Assembly (NCBI GenBank): GCA_945860605.1
Contig: CAMAQL010000002.1
Span: forward strand, 1-64,000
Origin: Chitinophaga pinensis
GTDB lineage: Bacteria > Bacteroidota > Bacteroidia > Chitinophagales > Chitinophagaceae
Direction of reading: 5' to 3'
Length of the DNA stretch: 64,000 nucleotides
Both the position numbers and the translations under genes were made by a program. Shown here one piece after another: positions 19,392 through 29,314 of this stretch (its first letter is position 1; every line of letters begins with the position of its first letter). Below the pieces are notes generated by a model, which worked only from the letters and a program-made list of their open reading frames with translations, made no database searches and was not told where the DNA came from.

Positions 19392-20810
19392 ATGGAATCT
19401 GATTTACTGATAGATAAAACCCAGGATGAAGCTAGACAAGGGGAAGCTTATGCTAGCCAGGCTAGTTCGGGCCTCTTTCAAAAGCACTTCTATGTAGAGA
19501 GCTATGGGTGCGCGATGAACTTTGCAGATAGTGAAGTGGTTGCATCCATCTTAGAAAAGAATGGTTTTGGAGGTACTAAAAATATTGAAATCGCGGATTT
19601 AATCCTGATCAATACCTGCTCTATTCGTGAAAAAGCTGAACTAACTATACGCAAGCGATTGACTGAATTTAGAAGATTGAAACAAGCCAACCCCGGTGTA
19701 CTGATTGGAGTATTGGGTTGCATGGCAGAAAGATTGAAAGCGCAATTATTAGAGGAAGAAAAATTGGTGGACTTAGTGGTTGGGCCAGATGCCTATAGAA
19801 CCCTACCCGATTTGATTGCCGAAGCTGGTACTGGACAAAAAGCAGTGAATGTGCTATTAAGTAGAGACGAAACCTATGGCGATATTGCACCAGTCAGATT
19901 AGACAACAATGGTATTAGTGCTTTTGTATCCATTATGCGTGGATGTAATAATATGTGTAGTTTCTGTGTAGTGCCTTTCACAAGAGGTCGCGAGCGCAGC
20001 AGAGATGCATTTTCAATTCTTGCAGAATGCAAAGACTTATTTGACAAAGGATTTAAAGAAGTGGTGTTATTAGGTCAAAATGTGGACAGTTATTATTGGA
20101 GCAATCCAGAAAATAGTGCAACAACTACTTTCGCCATGTTATTAGAAGAAGTGGCACAAATAGATCCAAGTCTTAGGGTTCGTTTTAGCACATCTCATCC
20201 AAAAGATATCACGGACGAAGTGTTACACACCATTGTTAAATACGATAATATTTGTAAGCACATTCACCTTCCTGTTCAAAGTGGAAGCTCAAGGATGCTA
20301 CAATTAATGAATAGAACTTATACAAGAGAATGGTATATGGCCAAGATTGACCGTATTCGCGCCTTACTTCCAACTTGTAGTATTACTTCAGATATCATTG
20401 CAGGATTTTGTACAGAAACCGAGGAGGATCATCAAGACACCCTTAGCCTTTTACAATATGCCAATTACGATTTAAGCTACATGTATTTTTATTCTGAACG
20501 TCCTGGCACATTGGCTGCAAGAAGGTATGAAGATAATATTGATTTAGTAACTAAAAAAAGAAGACTGCAAGAAATTGTGGACCTACAGTGGACCTTATCC
20601 AATGAAAGTAATAAGCGAGATGTGGGATGCCAATTCGAAGTATTGATAGAAGGAAATAGTAAAAGGAACGAGGCAGAATGGATGGGAAGAACTAGTCAAA
20701 ATAAAGTCGTAGTATTTCCAAAAGGTTTATTTGATTATAAAAAAGGAGACTACGTGCAAGTCAAGATTCATGATTTTACAAAAGGTACTTTATTAGGAGG
20801 AATCATTTAA
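19392..20810 (+). CDS. miaB: tRNA (N6-isopentenyl adenosine(37)-C2)-methylthiotransferase MiaB
   Basis: [51 protein letters not shown] motifs. ORF extends to 19290, but a promoter-like element lies inside the extension. Confidence 0.93.
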   Translation: MESDLLIDKTQDEARQGEAYASQASSGLFQKHFYVESYGCAMNFADSEVVASILEKNGFGGTKNIEIADLILINTCSIREKAELTIRKRLTEFRRLKQANPGVLIGVLGCMAERLKAQLLEEEKLVDLVVGPDAYRTLPDLIAEAGTGQKAVNVLLSRDETYGDIAPVRLDNNGISAFVSIMRGCNNMCSFCVVPFTRGRERSRDAFSILAECKDLFDKGFKEVVLLGQNVDSYYWSNPENSATTTFAMLLEEVAQIDPSLRVRFSTSHPKDITDEVLHTIVKYDNICKHIHLPVQSGSSRMLQLMNRTYTREWYMAKIDRIRALLPTCSITSDIIAGFCTETEEDHQDTLSLLQYANYDLSYMYFYSERPGTLAARRYEDNIDLVTKKRRLQEIVDLQWTLSNESNKRDVGCQFEVLIEGNSKRNEAEWMGRTSQNKVVVFPKGLFDYKKGDYVQVKIHDFTKGTLLGGII

Positions 20811-20842
20811 TCTTATTTAATTTAATTTAATTTATTCATACC

Positions 20843-22096
20843 ATGGATTTACAATCATTAAAAAACAGATTCAGTATCATTGGCAATACGCCCTTACTGA
20901 ATCATGCTTTAAATACTGCGGAGCAGGTTGCTGCAACCGATTTAACAGTACTCATTGTGGGAGAAAGTGGTGTAGGTAAAGAAGTTTTTTCACAGATCAT
21001 TCATAGCCTATCCTCCAGAAAACACAACCCATTTATTGCGGTTAACTGCGGCGCGATTCCAGAAGGTACAATTGATTCAGAATTATTTGGACACGAAAAA
21101 GGTTCATTCACTGGCGCTGTGGATAGTCGCAAAGGTTATTTTGAAACTGTAAGCGGCGGTACCATTTTCTTAGATGAAATTGGTGAATTGCCTTTGGGCA
21201 CACAAGCAAGGTTATTACGTGTTTTAGAAACAGGTGAATTCATTCGCGTTGGTTCATCTAAAGTACAAAAAACAGATGTGCGTGTGATTGCTGCAACCAA
21301 TAGAGAACTGATTGAATTCACAGAAAAAGGAAGATTTAGAGAAGATTTATATTATAGATTAAACACTGTGCCTATTCGTGTTCCTTCATTAAGAGACCGC
21401 AAGGAAGATATCCCCTTACTTTTTAGAAAATTCGTAGTGGATTTTGCAGAAAAATATAAGACCAAACCCATTTATTTAGACGAAGAAGCCAAAGGATTAT
21501 TAACGGCATATGGTTGGCCAGGTAATGTACGTGAATTAAAAAATATTGCAGAGCAAATTTCTGTATTGAGTAAAAACGACCACATAGATGCAGCACAATT
21601 GAACAGCTTCTTACCAAAACACACAGCAAATAAAATGCCTATGGTCACTGGTACACCAGTTGGGGAATTCGCCAATGAGCGCGAAATTTTATACAAACTA
21701 TTTTTTGACATGAAAAAAGATGTCAATGAGTTAAAGAAAATGTTCTTAGAGATATTGCAGAACCCAAGTTTATCGGGACAAACGGCACACTTTACAAAAG
21801 AAGCCATTATCAATGAATTGAAGGAAGATATCGCCCCATCCCATGCCCCAGTATCCACTGTGAGTATGCCTAATAATGCAATGCAATTACCGCATCACCA
21901 ACCTGTCATCATTGACAATGACCTTCAGAACCATTATGAAATAGAAGAGTCTTTAAATATCATGGATAAAGAAAAAGAACTAATTTTAAAGGCACTTAAA
22001 AAACATAGAGGTCGTCGTAAAGATGCTTCTACCGACCTAGGCATCAGCGAAAGAACATTGTACAGAAAAATCAAAGAATACGACATTGAAGAATAA
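20843..22096 (+). CDS. Sigma-54-dependent transcriptional regulator (AAA+ / Fis HTH)
   Basis: GESGVGKEVF, GSFTGA loop, FLDEIGELPLGTQARLLRVLE, WPGNVREL, C-terminal Fis-type HTH; no N-terminal sensor domain. Confidence 0.93.
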   Translation: MDLQSLKNRFSIIGNTPLLNHALNTAEQVAATDLTVLIVGESGVGKEVFSQIIHSLSSRKHNPFIAVNCGAIPEGTIDSELFGHEKGSFTGAVDSRKGYFETVSGGTIFLDEIGELPLGTQARLLRVLETGEFIRVGSSKVQKTDVRVIAATNRELIEFTEKGRFREDLYYRLNTVPIRVPSLRDRKEDIPLLFRKFVVDFAEKYKTKPIYLDEEAKGLLTAYGWPGNVRELKNIAEQISVLSKNDHIDAAQLNSFLPKHTANKMPMVTGTPVGEFANEREILYKLFFDMKKDVNELKKMFLEILQNPSLSGQTAHFTKEAIINELKEDIAPSHAPVSTVSMPNNAMQLPHHQPVIIDNDLQNHYEIEESLNIMDKEKELILKALKKHRGRRKDASTDLGISERTLYRKIKEYDIEE

Positions 22097-22592
22097 ATTA
22101 TACATATTCAGCTGCATCAGTCTATTTGTACTGCTAAGTTCTTGTGGTATCTATAGTTTTAAGGATGCAATGATCCCCGATAATGTAAAGACGGTTAAGA
22201 TTGGATTCATTGACAACAGAGCAAGGTATATCAACCCGCAGTTGGCGCCCATGTTGACGGATAAAATTTTACAAAAAATTATTGGTCAAACTAAACTAAC
22301 TAGGACCAATAGCGACGACGCACACTATCAAATTTTTGCAACCATCACCAATTACGATCCTTCGCAAACTGTAGGTGTGAGTGGGCAAGCAGCAGCAAGT
22401 AACAGACTTACGGTGACAGTGCATGTTGTTTTGAAAAAGACATTGGAAAATAAAGAACTTGAATTTGATGTAACCCGTAATTTTGATTTCTCAGCCAATT
22501 TGACTTTAAATCAAGCAGAGGGACAATTAATGGATGAAATTATTCGTAGTATTACGGATGATATTTTTAATCAAATTTTTTCAAACTGGTAA
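22086..22592 (+). CDS. lptE: LptE family LPS-assembly lipoprotein
   Basis: Lipobox LLSSCGIYSF; VKTVKIGFIDNRA...LAPMLTDKILQKI; TTG start overlapping the previous CDS by 11 nt. Confidence 0.8.
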   Translation: MKNKLYIFSCISLFVLLSSCGIYSFKDAMIPDNVKTVKIGFIDNRARYINPQLAPMLTDKILQKIIGQTKLTRTNSDDAHYQIFATITNYDPSQTVGVSGQAAASNRLTVTVHVVLKKTLENKELEFDVTRNFDFSANLTLNQAEGQLMDEIIRSITDDIFNQIFSNW

Positions 22593-22595
22593 AGC

Positions 22596-23327
22596 ATGAG
22601 TGCATTAATGATCAACGATATAGTTAAACAATGGACAGGACATGCTTCTCTAGAAGCCATCGAAACTGATACCCTTGAAAAGTTTGCATTAGAGCATCCC
22701 TATGCGCCAACAGTTCAATTTCTTTTGGCAAAAAAATACCAGCTAATTGCCTCCCCGCTTTTAGCCACTCAATTATTTAAAGCAACTGCTTACTTTCCTT
22801 CTAGTCTTCATTTACATTGTTTAATGAATCAATTAGCTCAAAATGAAGTCAACGCTCCTGCAGATGCCAAATTAGATAGCGTACTCAATAATCAAGTGGC
22901 ACAATTCAATGAACAAGTAGATGCATCTGATGTGCTAGATTATGAGAAAGAAATAGCAACAAGCATACAGAAAGACTATTTTGCCGCTCAAGGCATCGAA
23001 TTAGACCTATCTAAGGTCCCTCAAGATAAATTTACCCAACAGCTAAGAAGCTTTACTGCCTGGCTAAAAGTGATTAAAAACAAGGATGGTGTAGATCAGC
23101 TTGACCAAATTGGAGCATTAGGGGCAGATCAGGAGCAAATCATTGCTCAAATAGCCGAAAAAGCGAATATTCCAGCAGATATTTTAACCGAATCCATGGC
23201 TGAAATATGGGAAAAACAAGGGAATTTGAAGAAAGCCATTGCCACCTATGAAAAATTAAGTTTTATTTTTCCTGAAAAATCCGTTTATTTTGCATCCCGT
23301 ATAGAACATTTAAAAAATAACAAATGA
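22596..23327 (+). CDS. Hypothetical protein, TPR-like C-terminus
   Basis: 243 aa, helical; NLKKAIATYEKLSFIFPEKSVYFASRIEHL resembles a TPR repeat. Confidence 0.65.
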   Translation: MSALMINDIVKQWTGHASLEAIETDTLEKFALEHPYAPTVQFLLAKKYQLIASPLLATQLFKATAYFPSSLHLHCLMNQLAQNEVNAPADAKLDSVLNNQVAQFNEQVDASDVLDYEKEIATSIQKDYFAAQGIELDLSKVPQDKFTQQLRSFTAWLKVIKNKDGVDQLDQIGALGADQEQIIAQIAEKANIPADILTESMAEIWEKQGNLKKAIATYEKLSFIFPEKSVYFASRIEHLKNNK

Positions 23328-23665
23328 TAACTTTCTTTTTAATATTAGTCGTAGTAGCCTGTGTTGCCTTGGGATTCATGGTATTGATCCAAAATCCAAA
23401 AGGTGGTGGATTAAACGCCAATGTGGGTGGATTGAGTAACAATTTTATGGGTGTGAAGCAAACGACAGATGTACTTGAAAAAGGTACTTGGATTTTCGCC
23501 TCTTTGATTGCAATATTAGCCATTACATCTACCTTATTCTTAAGTGGTAGTTCGAGCGAAGGAAATAGCGTATTAGACAAAGTCAATACTTCTACTACAA
23601 CAAGTCCAGCAACTCAAGTGGCTCCTCCTCCACCTCCAGCGGCTTTAGATACAAACAAGAAGTAA
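23324..23665 (+). CDS. secG: Preprotein translocase subunit SecG
   Basis: MVLIQNPKGGGLNANVGG...two TM segments. Confidence 0.92.
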   Translation: MITFFLILVVVACVALGFMVLIQNPKGGGLNANVGGLSNNFMGVKQTTDVLEKGTWIFASLIAILAITSTLFLSGSSSEGNSVLDKVNTSTTTSPATQVAPPPPPAALDTNKK

Positions 23666-23708
23666 TTCAATTAGAATGTGTATTCATTCTTTTTAAAATA
23701 GTATTTTT

Positions 23709-23739
23709 CCCCACCATCCAAATGGTGGGGATTTTTTTT
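23709..23739 (+). terminator. Rho-independent terminator after secG
   Basis: CCCCACCAT-CCAA-ATGGTGGGG-ATTTTTTTT. Confidence 0.85.
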
Positions 23740-23753
23740 GTATTTTAGTTGAT

Positions 23754-24788
23754 ATGAAAAATCTACTATCAATACTAATTAGTGTTATTGTATTTTATAT
23801 TTTCTTTATTGTATTTGTTAAGAGCACTCATTTTAATGAAGAGCAGGTTTATTTTGAATATAAGCAAGAAGGTTTGAGTCAACTTGCTGACAGTTTAGTT
23901 GCAAAAAAAATCATCTACGAAAAAACGAGTTTTTTACTCCTTGCTAAAGCATTAAAAGTCCAAGACAAAATTAAAGCTGGAAGATTCCTTGTGAAAAGGA
24001 AAACAAGTGTGCTTGATATTATAAGGATGTTAAGAAACAATCGACAAGCGACGGTAAAATTAGTATTGAATAAAGTGCGTACAAAAGGGGAATTGGCAAA
24101 ACTAATCGCAAAGGCTTTCGATAAAGACAGTACAGCAGTGGTGGCCTATTTAAGTAGCAATGATTCTTTACAAGCTTTTGATACAGATACTACACAGCTA
24201 TTTACTTTGCTCATACCCAATACCTATGAATATTATTGGAGTAGTTCAATGACACAAATTTTAAGCAAATTACAAAAGGCGCAAATTCATTTTTGGAGTC
24301 AGAATAACCGCATTCAAAAAGCAGTAAGTAAAGGCATGAGTCAAAATCAAATCTACACTTTGGCTTCTATTGTGGAAGAAGAAACTAATTTCGACTCAGA
24401 TAAATCTTTAATTGCAAGTGTTTACCAAAATAGATTAAATAAGCAAATGCCTTTGCAAGCATGTCCAACCATCAAATACGCGATGCAAGACTTTACCATC
24501 ACTCGTATTTATGAAAAATATTTATCCAACGTATCTCCCTATAATACCTACCGTATCAAAGGACTGCCTCCTGGCCCTATTTGCACCCCGGCAGGTAAAA
24601 CCATTGACCTAGTGTTGGATGCCCCAAAAACAGATTATATTTACTTTGTGGCAAAAGCAGACTTTAGTGGTTACCATCATTTTAGTAACAACTATGCCGA
24701 ACATGATCGATATGCCAAGGAATACCAAAAAAAATTAGACGCATACCAAGCTAAAAAAGCATTGGAGCATAGTCGCGATAACAAATAA
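23754..24788 (+). CDS. mltG: Endolytic transglycosylase MltG
   Basis: YLTG-like family: LASIVEEETNFDSDKSLIASVYQNRLNKQMPLQACPTIKYA, YNTYRIKGLPPGPICTPAG. Confidence 0.92.
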   Translation: MKNLLSILISVIVFYIFFIVFVKSTHFNEEQVYFEYKQEGLSQLADSLVAKKIIYEKTSFLLLAKALKVQDKIKAGRFLVKRKTSVLDIIRMLRNNRQATVKLVLNKVRTKGELAKLIAKAFDKDSTAVVAYLSSNDSLQAFDTDTTQLFTLLIPNTYEYYWSSSMTQILSKLQKAQIHFWSQNNRIQKAVSKGMSQNQIYTLASIVEEETNFDSDKSLIASVYQNRLNKQMPLQACPTIKYAMQDFTITRIYEKYLSNVSPYNTYRIKGLPPGPICTPAGKTIDLVLDAPKTDYIYFVAKADFSGYHHFSNNYAEHDRYAKEYQKKLDAYQAKKALEHSRDNK

Positions 24789-24842
24789 TTTGGTTGTAAA
24801 ATAATAGTGGACAAATTAAATTATAAATAGCCCTTTCATTAC

Positions 24843-25778
24843 TTGAAAAAAATAATACAATACCTTTTAATCCCGCTGCAATTTGCAAAGCAGAAAGCAA
24901 AACGTATTGTCATACCTGGTTTTCAGGATGTGAATTTATTTCAAGTGATTCAGTTTTTATTCAAACAATTGAATACCATTGGACTCTATGATCGTGCTTC
25001 GGCCATTTCCTTTAATCTGATTATGGCATTACCTGCTGGATTCTTATTTTTATTTTCAATCATCCCCTATTTCCCAAAAAGCTTAAAAATTAAAAAACAG
25101 ATACTTTCTATTTTTAAGGACATCTCCCCCAATTCAAGTACCTATCGATTTATTTTAGATATCATCAATGATTTGTTAAGCCAACACGTTGGTATCTTTT
25201 CCTTTGGTTTTCTATTATTGTTATTTTACGCTTCCAATGCCATGACAGGTATCATAAGAAGTTTTGATAAATCCATTATGCAAAACAGACCCTTTTTTCT
25301 GCATCAAAGAATGAGAGCGCTTCGTTTAACATTAATTTTAATGTTACTTGTTTTTTCTAGCCTACTAGTATTGATTGGACAGGATCAATTAACGACCCTG
25401 TTAAGAGAATTGTTTGACATAAAAAGAAAAACAATTTTACCTTATTGGAATAGTATTAGATGGGGTATCATTGTCTTGCTTTTATTTTATGGCAATGCTT
25501 TGATTTATAAATTTGCACCACATGTAAAAGAAAAATGGCGCCTACTTTCTCCTGGAGCAATTTTATCAACTACCTTAATGTTAGTAACGACATTGGGATT
25601 TTCCTACTGGGTCAATAATTTCGGTAGTTATAGTAAAATTTATGGCTCTATTGGAACCGTACTCATTGTCATGACCTTAATCTATATCAATGCGCTAATT
25701 TTATTGATTGGATTCGAGTTGAACGTAAGCATTGAAATACTTAAAAAAGAACAAGACCAAGTAGACTATTTTAACTAA
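24843..25778 (+). CDS. YihY/virulence factor BrkB family membrane protein
   Basis: DRASAISFNLIMALPAGFLFLFSIIPYFP, multiple TMs, GSYSKIYGSIGTVLIVMTLIYINALILLIGFELN. Confidence 0.88.
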   Translation: MKKIIQYLLIPLQFAKQKAKRIVIPGFQDVNLFQVIQFLFKQLNTIGLYDRASAISFNLIMALPAGFLFLFSIIPYFPKSLKIKKQILSIFKDISPNSSTYRFILDIINDLLSQHVGIFSFGFLLLLFYASNAMTGIIRSFDKSIMQNRPFFLHQRMRALRLTLILMLLVFSSLLVLIGQDQLTTLLRELFDIKRKTILPYWNSIRWGIIVLLLFYGNALIYKFAPHVKEKWRLLSPGAILSTTLMLVTTLGFSYWVNNFGSYSKIYGSIGTVLIVMTLIYINALILLIGFELNVSIEILKKEQDQVDYFN

Positions 25779-25784
25779 AAAAAA

Positions 25785-25808
25785 ATGAGCCTCTTTTGGG
25801 AGACTCAT
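25785..25808. terminator. Bidirectional terminator between BrkB-like and SPT-like genes
   Basis: ATGAG-c-CTC-TTTTGG-GAG-a-CTCAT, with an A-run on the + strand serving as U-tract for the minus strand. Confidence 0.6.
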
Positions 25809-25815
25809 TCAATAT

Positions 25816-27072
25816 TTATTTATTGGCCATATCTGGAATTTCAGCCACTTTATAAGCACCTGCATCCAACTTCGCCTTGGTTTCACTAAATGCTTTTAAT
25901 GTATAATCAATCTCTTCTTGTGTATGCACTGCGGTAGGAATCAATCTGTAAATGATATGTCCTTTTGGAATGACAGGATACACCACAATAGAACAGAAGA
26001 TTTTATAATTTTCTCTGATATCCATCACCATTGCGGTGGCTTCTTCTACTCCACCTTTCATATACACTGGTGTCACTACAGAATCGGTTTTACCAATATC
26101 AAATCCTCTTTCTTTCAATCCATTTTGTAATGCCAATGCATTCTTCCACAAATTTGCTTTTAATGATGGTGTTGATCTTAACAGTTCCAAACGCTTTAAG
26201 TTACCCACTACATATGGCATTGGTAAACTTTTTGCGAAGATTTGAGAACGAATATTATAACGGATATAATCAATGATATTTTTTGGTCCTGCCATAAACG
26301 CACCTATCGATGCCATACTCTTGGCAAAAGTAGAGAAGTATAAATCAATTTCATCCTGACAGCCTTGCGCTTCTCCTGCACCTGCACCTGTTTCACCTAA
26401 TGTACCAAATCCATGGGCATCATCTACCAATAAACGGAATGGAACTTTATTTTTCAATGCAGCAATCTCCTTGATACTACCTTGATCACCTGCCATTCCA
26501 AATACGCCTTCTGTAATCACCAATACACCACCTAATTGTTGTTTGTCTACCAATGCTTGTGCTCTATGTAATTGTTTCTCACAATCTTCTACATCGTTGT
26601 GTTTAAAAACAAATCGATGACCTGGAATCATTCTTAAACCATCAATAATGCATGCATGACATTCTGCATCATACACCACTACATCATGACGGCCACAAAT
26701 GGCATCAATCGCGCTCATGATTCCTTGGTATCCATAATTCATTAAGATCGAATCTTCCTTATGCACAAAAGCTGCTAATTCTTTTTCTAATTGTTCATGT
26801 AAGTCACTGTTTCCACTCATCATTCTTGCACCCATTGGCAAGGCTAAACCATATTGAGCAGCGCCATCTGCATCTGCCTTTCGAACTTCTGGATGATTTG
26901 CTAAACCTAAATAATTGTTTAAACTCCACACAATCATTTCTTGTCCTCTAAATTTCATTTTAGAGCCTATTTCTCCTTCTAATTTAGGAAATGCAAAGTA
27001 ACCATGTGCTCTTTCACGATGTTGACCAAGTGGTCCGTAGTTATTGATTAACCTTTCAAATATATCTGCCAT
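25816..27072 (-). CDS. Pyridoxal-phosphate alpha-oxoamine synthase, serine palmitoyltransferase-like
   Basis: NNYLGLANHPEV, YDAECHACIIDGLRM, LLVDDAHGFGTLGETGAGAGE, YFSTFAKSMASIGAF. Confidence 0.85.
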   Translation of the reverse strand: MADIFERLINNYGPLGQHRERAHGYFAFPKLEGEIGSKMKFRGQEMIVWSLNNYLGLANHPEVRKADADGAAQYGLALPMGARMMSGNSDLHEQLEKELAAFVHKEDSILMNYGYQGIMSAIDAICGRHDVVVYDAECHACIIDGLRMIPGHRFVFKHNDVEDCEKQLHRAQALVDKQQLGGVLVITEGVFGMAGDQGSIKEIAALKNKVPFRLLVDDAHGFGTLGETGAGAGEAQGCQDEIDLYFSTFAKSMASIGAFMAGPKNIIDYIRYNIRSQIFAKSLPMPYVVGNLKRLELLRSTPSLKANLWKNALALQNGLKERGFDIGKTDSVVTPVYMKGGVEEATAMVMDIRENYKIFCSIVVYPVIPKGHIIYRLIPTAVHTQEEIDYTLKAFSETKAKLDAGAYKVAEIPDMANK

Positions 27073-27160
27073 AGATTTACAATTATACCTGCAAATTTAA
27101 TAATTATTTAGTTTATACGGGCTTTAATTATTCGTATTTTGCAGGTCTAAATCTTAAAAG

Positions 27161-28810
27161 ATGCGTATTTTATACATTTTGTATTTTTTGATCTTGTCTT
27201 TTACAAGCAATGCTCAGGCCCCAAAATCAACCCCATCAGGCAATTCAAGTAAACCAAAACTAATTGTAGGGATTATGGTGGATCAAATGCGCTGGGATTA
27301 TATCAATCAATTTAAAGCCCATTTCACCTCCCAACAAGGCTTTTTACGCTTTATAAATGAGGGTGCCAGTTGTAATAATAACTTAATTCCTTACGTGCCA
27401 ACAGTCACTGCGTGTGGACATGCTGCAGTTTACACTGGCTCCACGCCAGCATTGCACGGCATTACAGGAAATCAATGGTATGATAATTATCAGCAAAGGA
27501 ACGTTTATTGTGTAGAAGATCCAACGGTTGTATCAGTAGGTGTAGATGGCAGTGCTGCTGGCAAGATGAGCCCAGTAAATGTTTGGACTACCACACTTGG
27601 AGATGAGCTCAAATTGGCTAATAATTTTAAAAGTAAAGTATATGGTATCTCCATCAAAGATAGAGGTGCCATCATTCCTGCCGGTCATAGTGCAGATGGT
27701 GCTTTTTGGTATGAGAGCAAATCGGGTAATTTTATTAGCTCAACCTATTATGGAAAAAGTCTACCAAAATGGGTAAGCGAATACAACAGTCTTCATAGAG
27801 TAGACAGCTTCTATACAAAAGGTTGGAACTTAAGTTTAGCTAAATCGGTCTATGAAGCAAATTGTGATGGAGATATCAACGCATATGAGTCTTTGCCTTT
27901 TGGTGCAGAACAAAAAGGATTTCCTTACACCTTATCACAATTTATTGGCAAGGATTATGGTAAAATTTCATCTACCCCTTATGGCAATAATATTGTTCTA
28001 GAAATGGCAGAAAAGGCATTGGTGAGTGCGCAGTTAGGTAAGGATGATGTGACTGATTTATTGGCTATTAGCTTTTCATCTCCTGACTATATTGGTCACT
28101 CCTTTGGTCCAAATTCTTGGGAGACCCTAGATAGTTATATCAAGCTTGATGCAGTCATTGCGCAGTTATTTGCAAGCTTAGATCAACAAGTAGGAAAAAA
28201 CAATTACACTGTTTTTTTAACGGCAGATCATGCTGTGGCCAATATTCCTGACTTTAGTAAAAAACACCAAATTCCTGGTGGCTTAATCAGTGAAGCAGGA
28301 TTGAAAAAAGAATTGGGACAATGGTTATCAAAGCAGGGGCTAAGTGAAAAATTAATATCTGCGATTGGAGAATACAATATTCATTTTAACCATCCTTTGA
28401 TGGATAGTCTTGGGGTAACGCAGGATAAAATGGTCCAATTAGTAAGTCGTTATATAGAGCAAAAGCCAGGTATTTTACAAGTTGTTGAGTCTCGTAAAGC
28501 GGCAAATGCTGCATTGCCTCAGGAATTAAGAGAAAGAATTGTCAATGGATATAATCCTCAAAGAAGTGGCGACTTGTTCATTGTGACTAAATCGGGTTAT
28601 ATGGATGGATATGCCACGGGCACAAATCATGGCGTTTTTTATAATTATGATGCCCATATTCCATTGCTATGGTATGGCAATGGCATTAAAAAAGGCCAAG
28701 TTAATTCGGTGAATTATATGACAGATATTGCACCTACAATCACTACCCTTTTAGGCATTCAGATGCCAAGCGGGTCTATTGGAAAACCTATATTAGAAGT
28801 ATTGAAATAA
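27161..28810 (+). CDS. Alkaline phosphatase family protein (PafA-like), secreted
   Basis: Signal peptide; IVGIMVDQMRWDYI, NLIPYVPTVTACGHAAVYTGSTPALHGI, FLTADHAVAN motifs. Confidence 0.88.
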   Translation: MRILYILYFLILSFTSNAQAPKSTPSGNSSKPKLIVGIMVDQMRWDYINQFKAHFTSQQGFLRFINEGASCNNNLIPYVPTVTACGHAAVYTGSTPALHGITGNQWYDNYQQRNVYCVEDPTVVSVGVDGSAAGKMSPVNVWTTTLGDELKLANNFKSKVYGISIKDRGAIIPAGHSADGAFWYESKSGNFISSTYYGKSLPKWVSEYNSLHRVDSFYTKGWNLSLAKSVYEANCDGDINAYESLPFGAEQKGFPYTLSQFIGKDYGKISSTPYGNNIVLEMAEKALVSAQLGKDDVTDLLAISFSSPDYIGHSFGPNSWETLDSYIKLDAVIAQLFASLDQQVGKNNYTVFLTADHAVANIPDFSKKHQIPGGLISEAGLKKELGQWLSKQGLSEKLISAIGEYNIHFNHPLMDSLGVTQDKMVQLVSRYIEQKPGILQVVESRKAANAALPQELRERIVNGYNPQRSGDLFIVTKSGYMDGYATGTNHGVFYNYDAHIPLLWYGNGIKKGQVNSVNYMTDIAPTITTLLGIQMPSGSIGKPILEVLK

Positions 28811-28953
28811 CCGATTTAACAGCCGTTGAATAGTTATTTCAAGAAATTTAACAGAAAAATGAGCAAAATCATAGTGAAAGGATCAAAAATTTCTAATGGA
28901 TTGTGTAAATTGCACCTAGCATTTAAAGAAAAAATAATAACTAAAATAACATC

Positions 28954-29148
28954 ATGAAAAAAATAGCTACCGTATTATTTGCATCTGTATTATTATTAGC
29001 TGCAAACACCGCTTCTGCAAATTGTGGTAAGAAAGATTGCAAAGATTGTAAGAAAGAAGCGAAAGCGCACAAATGTGATAAGAACTGTATGAAAGATGGC
29101 AAGTGTAAAGAAATGAAAAAAGAAACGCCAAAAGCAAAGACAAACTAA
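28954..29148 (+). CDS. Small secreted Cys/Lys-rich protein
   Basis: 64 aa: signal peptide MKKIATVLFASVLLLAANTASA, then NCGKKDCKDCKKEAKAHKCDKNCMKDGKCKE; followed by a strong terminator. Confidence 0.75.
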   Translation: MKKIATVLFASVLLLAANTASANCGKKDCKDCKKEAKAHKCDKNCMKDGKCKEMKKETPKAKTN

Positions 29149-29180
29149 GAAAAATTTGTAAACCCCTCAAGGTTTCACTA

Positions 29181-29214
29181 AAAAGCCCGATAGTAATTAA
29201 CTACCGGGCTTTTT
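29181..29214 (+). terminator. Rho-independent terminator after the Cys-rich peptide gene
   Basis: AAAAGCCCGaTAGT-aatta-ACTAcCGGGCTTTTTT. Confidence 0.85.
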
Positions 29215-29223
29215 TATATGTTT

Positions 29224-29304
29224 AATTTAGACAATAATACGAATGCTAGACGAGCTTTCGAGCACTGCGCAGAGCGAGGATAGAATTTGTATTATTTCTA
29301 AATT
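29224..29304. repeat. Long near-perfect inverted repeat element (81 nt)
   Basis: Left arm aatttagacaataatacgaatgcta; right arm revcomp aatttagaaataatacaaattcta; GC-rich apical part. Confidence 0.8.
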
Positions 29305-29314
29305 TATTTCTTAA

